Positions 8,902-18,783 of a DNA stretch of 64,000 bases are shown piece by piece. The stretch is from an uncultured Desulfovibrio sp. (GTDB taxonomy: Bacteria > Desulfobacterota > Desulfovibrionia > Desulfovibrionales > Desulfovibrionaceae). Below the pieces are notes generated by a model, which worked only from the letters and a program-made list of their open reading frames with translations, did no database searches and had not been told where the DNA came from. Location of the stretch: positions 1 to 64,000 of the forward strand of contig NZ_CALUYG010000008.1 of the NCBI RefSeq assembly GCF_944324935.1, written 5' to 3'. Numbering within the stretch: the stretch's first letter is position 1; every line of letters starts with the position of its first letter. Position numbers and translations under genes: made by a program.

Positions 8902-10068
8902 CTAGCGGCTTTCCAGCGCCGCCACAGACGGCAGCTTGATGCCTTCCAGCAGCTCCAGCGATGCGCCGCCGCCGGTGGAGATGTAGCCCATCTTGTCGGC
9001 AAGTCCGTAGCTTTCCACGGCGGCGACGGTATCTCCGCCGCCCACGACCACAAAGGCCTTGTCGGACGCCAGCGCTTCGGCCAGCGCCCGCGTCCCCTTG
9101 TGGAAGGGCTCGTATTCAAAGGCGCCCACGGGCCCGTTCCAGACCACGGTAGCCGCATCGGCCAGCAGCTTCGCATAGGCCGCCACGGTCTTGGGGCCGA
9201 TGTCCAGGATCATGGCGTCGGCGGGCACGGCGTCCACGTCGCAGACCGTCGCCCGCTGCCCGGCGGCCAGTTCGGGGGCGGTGGCCACATCCACGGGCAG
9301 CGGCAGCATCTTGCCGAGCTCCTCAGCCTTTTTCATAATGCGGCGCGCATCATCCAGCAGCTCCGGTTCATACAGCGATTTCCGCACATCGTGCCCGGCA
9401 GCCGCCAGAAAGGTATTGGCGATGCCGCCGCCCACGATGAGACAGTCCACCTTGTCCAGCAGGTTTTCCAGCAGCGAGAGCTTGGTGGACACCTTGGAGC
9501 CGCCGATGACGGCCACCAGCGGACGGGCCGGATGATCAAGCACCCTGGCGAAGGCATTGAGCTCCGCCATCATAAGCGGCCCGGCGCAGGCGACCTTCGC
9601 CTTGCGGATGGCGCCCTCGGTGGACGAGTGGGCGCGGTGCGCCGCTCCGAAGGCGTCCATGACATAGATGTCGCCCAGGCCGGCCAGTTTGGCGGCCAGA
9701 TCAGGATCGTTCTTCTTTTCGCCCTTGAAAAAGCGGACGTTCTCCAGCAGCACCACTTCGCCCGGCGCGACCTTGACGCTCTCGATGTCGGACGCCAGCG
9801 GGACCGGCCTGCCCAGCAGCCCGGCAAGATGTTCGGCCACCGGGGCCAGCGAGAATTTGGGGTCGAACTCCCCTTCGGTGGGCCGCCCGAGATGGGAGAG
9901 CAGCACGACGCCCGCCCCCTTTTCCAGCGCCAGCCGGATGCCGGGCAGCGCGGCACGGATGCGCTTGTCGCTGGTGATGCGGCCGTCCTTCATGGGCACG
10001 TTGAGATCCTGACGGATGACGACGATCTTGCCCGCGCAGTCCATGTCCTTGAGTTCCTTGATGGCCAT
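8902..10068 (-). CDS. pgk: Phosphoglycerate kinase
   Basis: 388 residues, full length. N-terminal substrate-binding residues are in VVIRQDLNVPMKDG (usually R-D-N-P), followed by LLSHLGRPTEG. The nucleotide-binding C-domain has AVIGGSKVSTK and VVGGGDTVAA, ending in the TGGGASLE motif. It transfers phosphate between 1,3-bisphosphoglycerate and ADP in the cytoplasm. The start at 10068 is preferred over the ATG at 10074 because AGGAG is 7 nt from the former and 1 nt from the latter. Last gene of the rpe-tkt-pgk run. Confidence 0.97.
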   Translation of the reverse strand: MAIKELKDMDCAGKIVVIRQDLNVPMKDGRITSDKRIRAALPGIRLALEKGAGVVLLSHLGRPTEGEFDPKFSLAPVAEHLAGLLGRPVPLASDIESVKVAPGEVVLLENVRFFKGEKKNDPDLAAKLAGLGDIYVMDAFGAAHRAHSSTEGAIRKAKVACAGPLMMAELNAFARVLDHPARPLVAVIGGSKVSTKLSLLENLLDKVDCLIVGGGIANTFLAAAGHDVRKSLYEPELLDDARRIMKKAEELGKMLPLPVDVATAPELAAGQRATVCDVDAVPADAMILDIGPKTVAAYAKLLADAATVVWNGPVGAFEYEPFHKGTRALAEALASDKAFVVVGGGDTVAAVESYGLADKMGYISTGGGASLELLEGIKLPSVAALESR

Positions 10069-10101
10069 GCTCATACTCCTTGTGGAATGGCGTCCTGTAC
10101 G

Positions 10102-12123
10102 TTACTTCGCGGCCGTACCGCGCACCACATCTTCCGCCAGGGCAACGAGATGTTCGACGGTGAAGCCGAATTCCCGCGCCAGCACCTTGCCCGGCGCGGA
10201 AGCGCCGAAGCTTTCCATGCCCAGCACCGCCCCGTCGAGGCCCACATATTTGCTCCAGTAGCCCGCCGAAGCCGCTTCCACGGCCACGCGGGCACGCACG
10301 GCGGCCGGCAGCACCGCTTCACGGTAGGCGGCTTCCTGCGCGTCGAAGCGTTCGCAGCACGGCAGGGAGACCACGCGCACGCGGCGACCGCCGCGGGAGA
10401 GCTGCGCGGCCGCTTCCAGCGCCAGCTCCACTTCGGAGCCCGTGGCGATCAGGATGATGTCCGGCGTCCCGCCGTCATCGGCCAGCACATAGCCGCCGCG
10501 GGCAATGGCGGCGACGCGGGCCGCATCGCGCGCCACAAAGGGCAGGTTCTGCCGTGAAAGCGAAAGCACTGTGGGCGTCCGCGCGTTCTCAAGCGCGCAC
10601 TGCCAGGCCACGGCCGTTTCCACGGTGTCGCAGGGCCGCCAGACCTCCACGCCGGGCATCAGGCGCAGACCGGCGATCTGTTCCACGGGCTGATGCGTGG
10701 GGCCGTCCTCGCCCACGCCGATGGAGTCATGCGTGAAGGCCCAGACGGCACGAATCCGCATGAGCGCCGCCAGACGGACGGCATTTTTGGCGTAATCGGA
10801 AAAGACCATGAAGGTTCCGCCGTAGGGGATGAAGCCGCCATGCACGGCCAGACCGTTCATAATGGCGCTCATGCCGAATTCCCGCACGCCATAGGAAAGG
10901 TAATTGGCCTCGGCCCAGTTGCCCGCCGCGACGTCAAGACGGACGGAAGCGGCCGTCTTCGTGCCGACGGAGCCAGTCAGATCGGCCGAGCCGCCCAGCA
11001 TCTCCGGCAGGCGGGGCACAAGATCTTCCAGCGCGCGCTGGCCGGCCACGCGGGTGGCGATGCTCTCACCGGCCGCAACGGCCTTTTGCACGGTCGCAGC
11101 GGCGATCTCCGTCCAGTCGGCGGGCAGTTCGCCCCGCATGCGGCGGGCGAATTCGGCGGCAAGCTCGGGATAGGCTTCGCTATAGGCGGCAAACCGGGCT
11201 TCCCAGGCCTTCTGGGCGGCGGCGCCCTTTTCCCGGCAGTCCCAGGCGGCGGCGATGTCGGCGGGGATCTCGAAGGGGGCGGCTGTCCAGTCCAGTGCCG
11301 CCCGGGTGGCCGCGGCCTCTTCCGGGCCGAGGGGCGAGCCGTGGCAGGCGGCCGAATCGACCTTGTGCGGCGAGCCGAAGCCGATGTGCGTGCGGCAGAT
11401 GATGAGGCTGGGATGCGCGGCATCGGCCCGGGCCTCGGCAAGGGCCTTGTCCAGCGCGTCCGCATCATGGCCGTCCACCGGGCCGATGACCTGCCAGCCA
11501 TAGGCACGGTAGCGGGCCGCCACGTCTTCGGTGAACCAGCCGGACACGTTGCCGTCGATGGAGATGCCGTTGGCGTCGTAGAGCGCGATGAGCTTGCCCA
11601 GTCCCCAGACGCCGGCCAGCGCGCAGGCCTCATGCGAGACGCCTTCCATCAGGCAGCCGTCACCCAGAAAAACATAGGTATGATGATCCACGATCTCGTG
11701 ACCGGGACGGTTGAAGCGTGCCGCCAGCAGTTTTTCGGCCAGCGCCATGCCCACGGCGGAGGAGATGCCCTGCCCCAGCGGCCCGGTGGTCATCTCCACG
11801 CCCGGGGTATGCCGGTATTCGGGATGGCCGGGCGTCAGGGAGCCCCACTGCCGGAACTGCCGGATGGCGTCCATGTCCAGCGCATAGCCGGACAGATGCA
11901 GCAGGCCATACAGCAGCATGGAGGCATGCCCGTTGGAAAGCACGAAGCGATCCCTGTCCGGCCAGTGCGGATCGGCGGGATTATGGCGGAGCAGATGCCG
12001 CCAGAGGGCCTCGGCCATATCGGCCATGCCCAGCGGCGCGCCGGGATGACCGGAGCGGGATTGTTCGATGGCGTCTATGGCCAGGGCGCGGAGGGCATTG
12101 GCGCATTGCCTGCGAGTCGGCAT
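10102..12123 (-). CDS. tkt: Transketolase
   Basis: 673 residues, the normal length. The N-terminus has [13 protein letters not shown]. The ThDP/Mg motif [13 protein letters not shown] lies near residue 155. The Pyr domain has [16 protein letters not shown] and [18 protein letters not shown], followed by a C-terminal transketolase domain. It moves two-carbon ketol units in the pentose phosphate pathway. It lies between rpe (upstream, 18 bp) and pgk, so it is probably in one transcript that supplies sugar phosphates. Confidence 0.97.
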   Translation of the reverse strand: MPTRRQCANALRALAIDAIEQSRSGHPGAPLGMADMAEALWRHLLRHNPADPHWPDRDRFVLSNGHASMLLYGLLHLSGYALDMDAIRQFRQWGSLTPGHPEYRHTPGVEMTTGPLGQGISSAVGMALAEKLLAARFNRPGHEIVDHHTYVFLGDGCLMEGVSHEACALAGVWGLGKLIALYDANGISIDGNVSGWFTEDVAARYRAYGWQVIGPVDGHDADALDKALAEARADAAHPSLIICRTHIGFGSPHKVDSAACHGSPLGPEEAAATRAALDWTAAPFEIPADIAAAWDCREKGAAAQKAWEARFAAYSEAYPELAAEFARRMRGELPADWTEIAAATVQKAVAAGESIATRVAGQRALEDLVPRLPEMLGGSADLTGSVGTKTAASVRLDVAAGNWAEANYLSYGVREFGMSAIMNGLAVHGGFIPYGGTFMVFSDYAKNAVRLAALMRIRAVWAFTHDSIGVGEDGPTHQPVEQIAGLRLMPGVEVWRPCDTVETAVAWQCALENARTPTVLSLSRQNLPFVARDAARVAAIARGGYVLADDGGTPDIILIATGSEVELALEAAAQLSRGGRRVRVVSLPCCERFDAQEAAYREAVLPAAVRARVAVEAASAGYWSKYVGLDGAVLGMESFGASAPGKVLAREFGFTVEHLVALAEDVVRGTAAK

Positions 12124-12141
12124 GGGGAGTTCCTTCTCTGG

Positions 12142-12861
12142 TTAACGGTTACAGGATCGCCACTGCGCGGCCTTGGCGCAGCGGGTTTCACCGGCGGCTG
12201 TCCCGGCACGGCGCACGGCCTCCTGAAAGGCCTCGTGACGTGCCGTGTACGGAGGATAATTGAAAAAGGCCGAACCGGAGACCAGCACATCCGCGCCCGC
12301 ATCCACCAGCGCGGCGGCGTTTTCGGGACAGGCGCCGCCGTCCACCTGCACGAGGACGTGCTCGCCGCCGGAAGCGTCCAGCAGTTCCCGCACCGCGCGG
12401 ATTTTGGCGAAGCTTTGCGGGATGAATTTCTGGCCGGAAAAGCCGGGATTCACGCTCATGACGAGCACCATGTCGCAGTCCGGCGCGAGCCAGCGCAGGG
12501 GCGCGATGTCCGTGCCCGGGTTGAGGGCCACGCCCGCCCGGCAGCCCAGGCGGCGGATCTCGGTCAGCGTGCGCTGCGGGTGGCGGTCGGCTTCGAGATG
12601 GATGACCAGCATGTCGGCCCCGGCCTCGCGAAAGGCCGCCAGATGGCGTGCCGGCTGCTCGATCATCAGGTGGACGTCGAAAAACAGGCGGCTGCCCGGG
12701 CGCAGACTGCGCATGAGCGGCGGCCCGAACGTGATGTTGGGCACGAAGCTCCCGTCCATCACGTCAAGATGCAGCCAGGTGATGCCGGCTTCGTCCAGGG
12801 CGGTCAGTTCCTCGCCCAGACGGGCGAAATCGGCGGAAAGCAGGGACGGGGAGAGTATCAT
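12142..12861 (-). CDS. rpe: Ribulose-phosphate 3-epimerase
   Basis: 239 residues, a TIM barrel. Signatures are LSADFARLGEE, the metal-binding HLDVMDGSFVPNITFGP, MSVNPGFSGQKFIP and VQVDGGACPENA. It interconverts ribulose-5-P and xylulose-5-P and directly precedes transketolase, its pathway partner. GGAG lies just before the ATG. The MerR gene ends 14 bp upstream. Confidence 0.97.
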   Translation of the reverse strand: MILSPSLLSADFARLGEELTALDEAGITWLHLDVMDGSFVPNITFGPPLMRSLRPGSRLFFDVHLMIEQPARHLAAFREAGADMLVIHLEADRHPQRTLTEIRRLGCRAGVALNPGTDIAPLRWLAPDCDMVLVMSVNPGFSGQKFIPQSFAKIRAVRELLDASGGEHVLVQVDGGACPENAAALVDAGADVLVSGSAFFNYPPYTARHEAFQEAVRRAGTAAGETRCAKAAQWRSCNR

Positions 12862-12875
12862 CCGGCTCCTCCGTT

Positions 12876-13214
12876 TCAGTGGTCAAGAAGATGTCGAATG
12901 GCCAGCAATTCCGTGTGCAGCGTCCGCAGGAAGGCCGGATCGGCCGACTGCGCCGCGCGCTCCTGCGCGGTCTCATCCACGGCCGGGCCGCCTTCCAGCA
13001 CGCGCCGCGCCCCTTCGATGGTCATGCCCTGCTCGTGCAGCAGCTGCTTGATGCGCCGCAACAGGGCCACATGTTCCTCGGTATAGAGACGCTGGCCCTT
13101 TTCCGTCCTGAGGGGCGCAAGCTGCGGGAATTCCGTTTCCCAGAAGCGCAGCACATGCGTCTTGAGCTGCAGCAGTTCGGCCGCTTCCCCGATGCGGTAG
13201 GTGTGTGCGCTCAT
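12876..13214 (-). CDS. MerR-family transcriptional regulator
   Basis: 112 residues. The N-terminal MerR winged helix-turn-helix is clear (YRIGEAAELLQLKTHVLRFWETEFPQLAP, then GQRLYTEEHVALLRRI), with a short helical C-terminus lacking effector cysteines. This small MerR type commonly lies downstream of pheT in Desulfovibrio and other groups, where it resembles the ihf/pheT-linked regulators. The target is unknown. It is 60 bp from pheT and 14 bp from rpe, within the leftward operon. Confidence 0.88.
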   Translation of the reverse strand: MSAHTYRIGEAAELLQLKTHVLRFWETEFPQLAPLRTEKGQRLYTEEHVALLRRIKQLLHEQGMTIEGARRVLEGGPAVDETAQERAAQSADPAFLRTLHTELLAIRHLLDH

Positions 13215-13274
13215 GGCCGCCCGTCATATGGTTTGCGACGGCCGCGCGCCAGGGCGCGACCGTCGGGATGGTTG

Positions 13275-15692
13275 TTATACGCGCACGCCGAGGTGCTTCA
13301 CGAGGGACTGTGCCACCTTTTCCCGCTCCTTGTCCACTTCGGCATCCTTGAGGGTGCGCTCCGCGTGGCGGAAGGTGAGGCGGAAGGTCAGGTTGCGTTC
13401 GTCGCCGCCCGCGGGCTCGAAGCAGTCCTGCAACACCATGTCTTCGTCTTCCAGCAGGGGCAGACGCAGGCCGCGCACATGCTCCATGATCTGGGCTACC
13501 TGCACCTGCGGCGCGGCCATGACCGTGATGTCCCGCCGCACCGGCGGATAGACCGGCAGCGCACGGAAGCGCACGCGCGTGGCGTCGTGCAGCCTGCGCA
13601 GCACCTCCAGATCCAGTTCCGCCAGCCAGATGGCCTTGCGGGCATGGAAGGCGTCGGCCATGTCCTGGCGCACACGGCCCAGCACGCCCGCCTGTACTTC
13701 GCCCGCGCCGTCGGGGAGCATCAGCTCCACGCAGGGCAGGAGGAAGGGATGGTCGTCCGCCTGCCGGTACCGGGCGCCGGAAAGGTGCAGGAAGCCCAGC
13801 AGATGCTCCACCACGCCCTTGAGGTCGGTATACTCCATATCGCCCTCGGGCTGCGGCCAGGCGCTGTCATAGCGCGCCCCGTAGAGCAGGATGCCGATCT
13901 TGCCGGTCTCCGTGGCGCCGGTGTCGTGGGCGTCCTCCAGCGGGCGCGCATGGAAGACGTGCGCCAGCTCAAACAGGCGCAGGCCGGCCGCGCCCTGGGC
14001 AAGATTGTTGCGCAAGCTGTTGAGCAGGCCGGGGGCGAGCCAGGTACGCAGGGCGTCCTGTTCGGCGGAGAGCGGGTTCATAATGGCGATGCGGCCTTCC
14101 TGGGGCAGGCCCAGATGATCGAGATCCTTGTGCCCCACGAAGCTGTAGTTGATGGCCTCGTTGAGGCCGAGGCCGGCCCCCCAGCGCTTGATGCGCGACC
14201 AGAAGGCAAAACGCGATTCCGGTTCGCCCGCGCGCGCCAGATCCCGCGCGATGGGCGGCAGTACCGGCGCGATGGTATCCAGTCCGTGCATGCGCCCCAC
14301 CTCTTCGATGAGGTCGGCCTCACGGGTGAGGTCGGGCCGCCAGCTCGGCTGGGCCACCCGCCAGCTCTCGCCCTTGTGGCGGATCTCGCAGCCAAGCCCG
14401 CTCAGCACACGCTCGCAGAAGTCCGCGCCCAGCTCCACGCCCAGCAGGGCATTGGCGCGCGCGGGGCGGAAGTCCATGAGCACCGGCGCGAAGGGACGCG
14501 GCTCGGCCACGGCCACGCCGGGGCAGACCTTGCCGCCGGCCAGTTCGGCCATCATGGCGCAGGCCCGGTCCAGCGCCCAGCGGGTGCGCTGCTGGTCAAT
14601 GCCGCGTTCGAAACGATAGGACGCCTCGGAAGAGAGGCCCAGACGGCGTGAGGTCTTGCGGATGGTCCCGGGACGGAACACCGCGCTCTCCAGAAAGACG
14701 TTGCGGCTGTTCTCGTCGATCTCCGTATTGAGGCCGCCCATGACGCCGGCAAGACCCACGGCGCGCCCGGCATCGCGGATGCAGAGGTCGCGCGCGTCCA
14801 GCGTGCGTTCCTGCCCGTCCAGGGTCACGAACTTCTCGCCGTCGGCGGCGCGGGACACGATGATGCGCCCGCCCTCGAGCTTGTCAAGGTCGAAGGAATG
14901 CAGGGGCTGCCCGCATTCCATGAGGATATAGTTGGTCACGTCCACGATGTTGGAGATGGGACGGACGCCCACGGCGTGCAGGCGATGGCGGATGCGCATG
15001 GGCGAGGGGGCGATGCTGCTGCCGGTGATGACGCGTCCCGTGTAGAGCCAGCAGAGGTCGGGATCCCGGATGTCGATGGGGGGCAGCTCCACGGCAGGGC
15101 CGTCCTCTACGCACTGCCGTTCGGGGATGCTGAACGGTAGGCCGAAGGCCTGCGCCGTCTCCCGGGCAAGGCCGATGACGGACAGGCAGTCCGCGCGGTT
15201 GGGCGTGATGGAGATGTCCAGCACTTCGCGGTCCAGCTCGAGCGTATCCACCAGCAGCGTGCCGGGCACGGCCGTCTCCGGCAGCACCATGATGCCGGAA
15301 TGATCGTCGGTGAGCCCCAGCTCGCGCTCGGAGCAGATCATGCCGCAGCTCGGCGCGCCGCGCAGCTTGGCCTTCTTGATGACCAGCCCGCCCGGCATGG
15401 TGGTCCCCACCAGCGCCACGGGGACTTTCTGGCCGGCGGCCACGTTGGGCGCGCCGCAGACGATGTCCAGCAGCTCTCCCTGTCCGGCGTCCACCTTGCA
15501 GATATGCAGATGGTCCGATCCAGGGTGGTCGGCGCACTCCACCACATGGCCTACCACGATGGAGGCAATGTCGTCGTAGGGGCGGACGATCTCTTCCAGT
15601 TCCAGCCCCAGCATGGTCAGGCGGTCGCCAAGCTCCTGCGCCGTACCTTCGTAGGGGACAAATTCACGCAACCAAGACAGGGAAAGCAGCAT
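13275..15692 (-). CDS. pheT: Phenylalanyl-tRNA synthetase beta subunit
   Basis: 805 residues. Domains in order: the N-terminal B1 part with an EMAP/tRNA-binding insert (about 39-150, HPGSDHLHICKVDAG), B3/4 editing domain, B5 (about 405-475, FRPARANALLGVELG), a catalytic-core-like domain, and the C-terminal ferredoxin-fold anticodon-binding domain (about 710-805, YPPVRRDITVMA). It pairs with PheS as an alpha2beta2 enzyme. It is separated from pheS by a gene for a small secreted protein, which is unusual. Confidence 0.97.
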   Translation of the reverse strand: MLLSLSWLREFVPYEGTAQELGDRLTMLGLELEEIVRPYDDIASIVVGHVVECADHPGSDHLHICKVDAGQGELLDIVCGAPNVAAGQKVPVALVGTTMPGGLVIKKAKLRGAPSCGMICSERELGLTDDHSGIMVLPETAVPGTLLVDTLELDREVLDISITPNRADCLSVIGLARETAQAFGLPFSIPERQCVEDGPAVELPPIDIRDPDLCWLYTGRVITGSSIAPSPMRIRHRLHAVGVRPISNIVDVTNYILMECGQPLHSFDLDKLEGGRIIVSRAADGEKFVTLDGQERTLDARDLCIRDAGRAVGLAGVMGGLNTEIDENSRNVFLESAVFRPGTIRKTSRRLGLSSEASYRFERGIDQQRTRWALDRACAMMAELAGGKVCPGVAVAEPRPFAPVLMDFRPARANALLGVELGADFCERVLSGLGCEIRHKGESWRVAQPSWRPDLTREADLIEEVGRMHGLDTIAPVLPPIARDLARAGEPESRFAFWSRIKRWGAGLGLNEAINYSFVGHKDLDHLGLPQEGRIAIMNPLSAEQDALRTWLAPGLLNSLRNNLAQGAAGLRLFELAHVFHARPLEDAHDTGATETGKIGILLYGARYDSAWPQPEGDMEYTDLKGVVEHLLGFLHLSGARYRQADDHPFLLPCVELMLPDGAGEVQAGVLGRVRQDMADAFHARKAIWLAELDLEVLRRLHDATRVRFRALPVYPPVRRDITVMAAPQVQVAQIMEHVRGLRLPLLEDEDMVLQDCFEPAGGDERNLTFRLTFRHAERTLKDAEVDKEREKVAQSLVKHLGVRV

Positions 15693-15724
15693 ACGTCACA
15701 TCTCACTGGCCGCATGGCCGATTA

Positions 15725-16078
15725 TCAGTTGAAATTCCAGGCGGGTTTCTGATCTTCCACCTCGGGCAGGGGGCGCACGGCCTCCTCCTGCCGGCCGTAG
15801 CCGCCATACGCGCCCGGGCCGGGCCGGTTGCGGACCTTGCGTTCCGGCGTCGTGTTTTCCAGCCGCCGGCCGTAGGCATCCGTATAGCCCATGCCGCCGT
15901 CGTCAGTTCTGCCGGCGGAGCGCCCGCCCGGCAGGGACTGCGTGGCTCGCGGCCCGCCCGGAGGCTCCAGACCGGAATGCCGTGGGCTGTAGACCGAACC
16001 GGCCGCCGCCGTGCCTGCCGGCAGAAGACAGGCGACGAGCAGGACGCTGGGCAGAAGACGGCGCAAACGGCGAGACAT
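15725..16078 (-). CDS. Small secreted protein of unknown function between pheS and pheT
   Basis: 117 residues. MSRRLRRLLPSVLLVACLLP is a Sec-type signal peptide ending near TAAAG, and C17 is too early to be a convincing lipobox. The mature part is Gly/Pro/Arg-rich (GGYGRQEEAVRPLPEVED) and probably disordered. AGGTGG, overlapping the pheS stop, is the SD for the ATG at 16078; a GTG at 16087 is a worse start. No family is recognised. The tight spacing on both sides shows co-transcription with pheST. Confidence 0.7.
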   Translation of the reverse strand: MSRRLRRLLPSVLLVACLLPAGTAAAGSVYSPRHSGLEPPGGPRATQSLPGGRSAGRTDDGGMGYTDAYGRRLENTTPERKVRNRPGPGAYGGYGRQEEAVRPLPEVEDQKPAWNFN

Positions 16079-16087
16079 CGCGGCCAC

Positions 16088-17122
16088 CTAGGCGAACTGC
16101 CCGAGGAACCGGACATCGTTTTCGAAGAACATGCGCAGATCGCCGATGCCGTACTTGAGCATGGCGACGCGCTCCACCCCCAGGCCGAAGGCGAAGCCGC
16201 TCACCTCGGGGGCATAGCCCACCGCCTCGAAGACGGCCGGATCGACCATGCCGCAACCGAGGATCTCCACCCAGCCCGTGGTTTTGCAGACGCGGCAGGG
16301 CTCGCCGTTCACATGCCCCGCGCCGCCGCAGATGCAGCAGGAGATGTCCACTTCCGCCGAAGGCTCGGTGAAGGGGAAGAAGCTGGGGCGGAAGCGCACC
16401 TGGGTGGAACCGCCGAAGATCTCGCGCACGAAAGCCGTGAGGATGCCGCGCAGATGGGCCATGCTGATGCCGTCGCCCACCATGAGCCCTTCGATCTGAT
16501 GGAACATGGGGGTATGCGTGAGGTCGGAGTCCCGGCGATAGACCTTGCCCGGGCAGATGACGGCCAGCGGAGGCTTGCGGGCCAGCATGGTACGCACCTG
16601 CACCGGCGAGGTATGCGTGCGCATGACCACCTTGTCGCTGACGTAAAGCGTATCCTGCATGTCGCGGGCCGGATGCTCCGGCGGCATGTTGAGGGACTCG
16701 AAATTGTAGAAGTCGTTCTCCACTTCCGGGCCCGAGGCCACGTCGAAGCCCAGGGCGCGCAGCACATCGCAGATCTCCTGCGTCACCAGCGTGATGGGGT
16801 GCAGCGAGCCGCGCCAGGGCAGCCGGCCGGGCAGGGAGGCGTCGAAGCGACGCAGGGCTTCGGCCTCGAGGGCCTGCTCCAGGGCCGTTTTGCGCGCCTC
16901 CAGGAGGGCGGTCAGGCTTTCCTTGACGGCATTGGCCTTTTGGCCCACTGCCGGGCGCTGTGCGGGCTCCAGTTGCGGCAGGGCGCTCATAATATGGGCC
17001 AGCCGCCCCTTGCGTCCCAGAAAATCGACCCGCAGACTTTCCAGTGCTTCCAGAGTATGAGCCTCGGCCAGACCGTTTTCCAGCTCCGGGGCCAGAGCTT
17101 CCAATGCGCTAATCAGATCCAT
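16088..17122 (-). CDS. pheS: Phenylalanyl-tRNA synthetase alpha subunit
   Basis: 344 residues. An N-terminal coiled coil (1-85, with [11 protein letters not shown]) is followed by the class II core: [20 protein letters not shown] (motif 2 region), [20 protein letters not shown], and motif 3 [14 protein letters not shown]. The start at 17122 gives the standard N-terminus [14 protein letters not shown]; upstream in-frame ATGs add unrelated sequence from the dispersed repeat. The leader contains repeat copy A with its hairpin, which could act on pheST expression. Confidence 0.96.
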   Translation of the reverse strand: MDLISALEALAPELENGLAEAHTLEALESLRVDFLGRKGRLAHIMSALPQLEPAQRPAVGQKANAVKESLTALLEARKTALEQALEAEALRRFDASLPGRLPWRGSLHPITLVTQEICDVLRALGFDVASGPEVENDFYNFESLNMPPEHPARDMQDTLYVSDKVVMRTHTSPVQVRTMLARKPPLAVICPGKVYRRDSDLTHTPMFHQIEGLMVGDGISMAHLRGILTAFVREIFGGSTQVRFRPSFFPFTEPSAEVDISCCICGGAGHVNGEPCRVCKTTGWVEILGCGMVDPAVFEAVGYAPEVSGFAFGLGVERVAMLKYGIGDLRMFFENDVRFLGQFA

Positions 17123-17157
17123 GCAGTTCTTTCCCATGCCGCCATGCGGCCTTGGGC

Positions 17158-17312
17158 GCTCTCGAGCATTTTCCGTCTGAAACGCCTTGCGCTTCAAACC
17201 ATACGGCCTGGCGTTTCGCGGAAAAAACGAGGTTTTTCCGCTTGGTTCCGGCCGGCGCTGTGCTGCCGCCTCGCATTCCGCCTTTTTTCAAAGGCAAAAC
17301 ACTCCAGAGCGC
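17158..17312 (-). repeat. Dispersed intergenic hairpin repeat, copy A
   Basis: About 150 bp in the pheS leader. Read leftward it holds GCGGAAAAA-CCTC-GTTTTTTCCGC (17218-17241), then GAAACGCCAGGCCGTATGG. The same arrangement occurs in + orientation at 35197-35342 (closest), 21064-21200 and 51885-52015. It has no open frame of its own. Confidence 0.8.
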
Positions 17313-17313
17313 C

Positions 17314-17372
17314 GCAAAAAAACATACGCGGCACGCCGATCACAGGCCGGGCCTGTTGCCGGAGCGTGCCGC
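17314..17372 (-). terminator. Rho-independent terminator of the thrS-rplT operon
   Basis: Read leftward, the stem GCGGCACGC/GCGTGCCGC (17328-17336 with 17364-17372) encloses a nested AGGCC/GGCCT hairpin and is followed by GTATGTTTTTTT. It lies 28 bp after the rplT stop and separates rplT from pheS. Confidence 0.8.
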
Positions 17373-17399
17373 GTCACACAGCAATCCGTACGACGTCGC

Positions 17400-17753
17400 C
17401 TAGTTCAGCGCACCCTTGGCCAGCTCCACCACCTTGGCGAAATCGTCCTTGTGGTAGACGGCAAGGTCAGCCAGAACCTTACGGTTCAGGGCGATGCCGG
17501 CCTTGTCCAGACCGTGCATCAGACGGCTGTAGGACAGCCCGTTGAGGCGCGCGCCCGCATTGATGCGCAGGATCCACAGCGTGCGGAAATCGCGCTTGCG
17601 GTGCTTGCGGCCGATGAAGGAATATTGGAGCGCGCGCTCCACAGCCTCGCGGGCGGTACGATAGAGACGGCTGCGACCGCCGCGGAAGCCCTTGGCTGCG
17701 CTCAGGTATTTCTTGTGCCGACGATGGGCGGCAAGACCTCTCTTCACACGCAT
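17400..17753 (-). CDS. rplT: 50S ribosomal protein L20
   Basis: 117 residues, full length and highly basic, with the signature [24 protein letters not shown] and the C-terminal globular part [15 protein letters not shown]. It binds 23S rRNA early in assembly, and in other bacteria it represses its own operon through leader RNA. The 198-bp spacer to rpmI is long and holds a CCCGTCC/GGACGGG stem near 17907, a possible site for such control. Confidence 0.98.
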   Translation of the reverse strand: MRVKRGLAAHRRHKKYLSAAKGFRGGRSRLYRTAREAVERALQYSFIGRKHRKRDFRTLWILRINAGARLNGLSYSRLMHGLDKAGIALNRKVLADLAVYHKDDFAKVVELAKGALN

Positions 17754-17951
17754 GGGTGTTTCCTCCTTTCACCCGGACAAGGCGGAGGTGATGCCCGCCG
17801 GGGAGATAAAAAATATGTTGCCGTTTCGTGCTGTACACACTGGCAGGATCGAACGTCACACGTCGCGGCTCCTGCCGGCCGCCGGCCCGAGGCCCGTCAT
17901 GCGCGGGTTGCGTCCCGTCCGGGACGGGGAAGCCCGCGCCCTGCCCGCGGC

Positions 17952-18149
17952 CTAGCCGTTGGGCAGCATGCGGCGCACGGCCTTTTCGTTGGTCTTGTCC
18001 ACAATGGCGGACTGGCCCAGACGCATTTTGCGGCCGGGGGCCTTCTTCGTCAGGATATGACGCAGATTCTGGCGGCGGCGCTTGAACTTGCCGCTGCCGG
18101 TCAGCTGGAAACGCTTGGCGGCGGCGCGCCGGGTCTTGATCTTAGGCAT
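17952..18149 (-). CDS. rpmI: 50S ribosomal protein L35
   Basis: 65 residues with the family pattern MPKIKTRRAAAKRFQLTGSG and a basic C-terminus. AAGGAG lies 6 nt before the ATG at 18149; the frame extends 18 bp further upstream but without an SD. Part of the infC-rpmI-rplT set. Confidence 0.97.
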   Translation of the reverse strand: MPKIKTRRAAAKRFQLTGSGKFKRRRQNLRHILTKKAPGRKMRLGQSAIVDKTNEKAVRRMLPNG

Positions 18150-18251
18150 GATGTACTCCTTGCACAATAATCGTACCGCCCGTCCTCAACGCGGATGGAC
18201 GGGAAAGCATAGTGCCCTAAAAAGCGGCCGTATGCAAGCGCATTTTCCGCG

Positions 18252-18782
18252 CTACTTCTTGGGCACAAGCAGCATCTGCAGCGTGCGTCCCTCGGCGCGG
18301 GGCTCCTGATCCACCTTGGCCACATCGGCCAGGTCCTGCACCACACGCTCAAGAATGCTCAGGCCGCGATCCTTGTGGACGATTTCTCGACCACGGAAAA
18401 ATACCGTCACCTTGCAGCGGTCGCCATCTTCGAGGAAGCGGCGGATATGGCGCACCTTGGTCTCGTAATCATGGTCGTCCGTCTTGGGACGCACCTTGAT
18501 CTCCTTGATCTGCACCACGGACTGCCGCTTCTTGGCTTCCTGCTTCTTCTTCTGCTGTTCGTACTTGAACTTGCCGTAGTCCATGATACGACAGACAGGC
18601 GGCTCCGACGTGGAGGCCACTTCCACAAGATCAAGGCCCGCTTCCTTGGCAAGGCTGATGGCCTCGTTGCGTTGCAGGATCCCCAGCTGTTCCCCGTCGG
18701 CTCCGATGACTCGTACCTCTCTCGCACGGATCATCTCATTGCGGCGCACGCCGTCCTGTGCGACATCGCGCCGCGGTCTCAT
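18252..18782 (-). CDS. infC: Translation initiation factor IF-3
   Basis: 176 residues from the ATG at 18782. The N-domain (IRAREVRVIGADGEQLGIL, VCRIMDYGKFKYEQ), a Lys-rich linker and the C-domain (EIKVRPKTDDHDYETK, ending MLLVPKK) match IF-3. It ensures initiator tRNA and start-codon fidelity. The ATG has no SD. Fifteen bases upstream in frame, an ATA codon at 18795-18797 sits 7 nt after AGGAGGG inside the end of thrS. IF-3 genes often use AUU-type starts for autoregulation, so 18797 is a real alternative start. Confidence 0.95.
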   Translation of the reverse strand: MRPRRDVAQDGVRRNEMIRAREVRVIGADGEQLGILQRNEAISLAKEAGLDLVEVASTSEPPVCRIMDYGKFKYEQQKKKQEAKKRQSVVQIKEIKVRPKTDDHDYETKVRHIRRFLEDGDRCKVTVFFRGREIVHKDRGLSILERVVQDLADVAKVDQEPRAEGRTLQMLLVPKK

Positions 18783-18783
18783 G

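Noticed and set aside
13215..13274. Small gene between pheT and merR
   Set aside because: Only 60 bp with no start, SD or coding signal.
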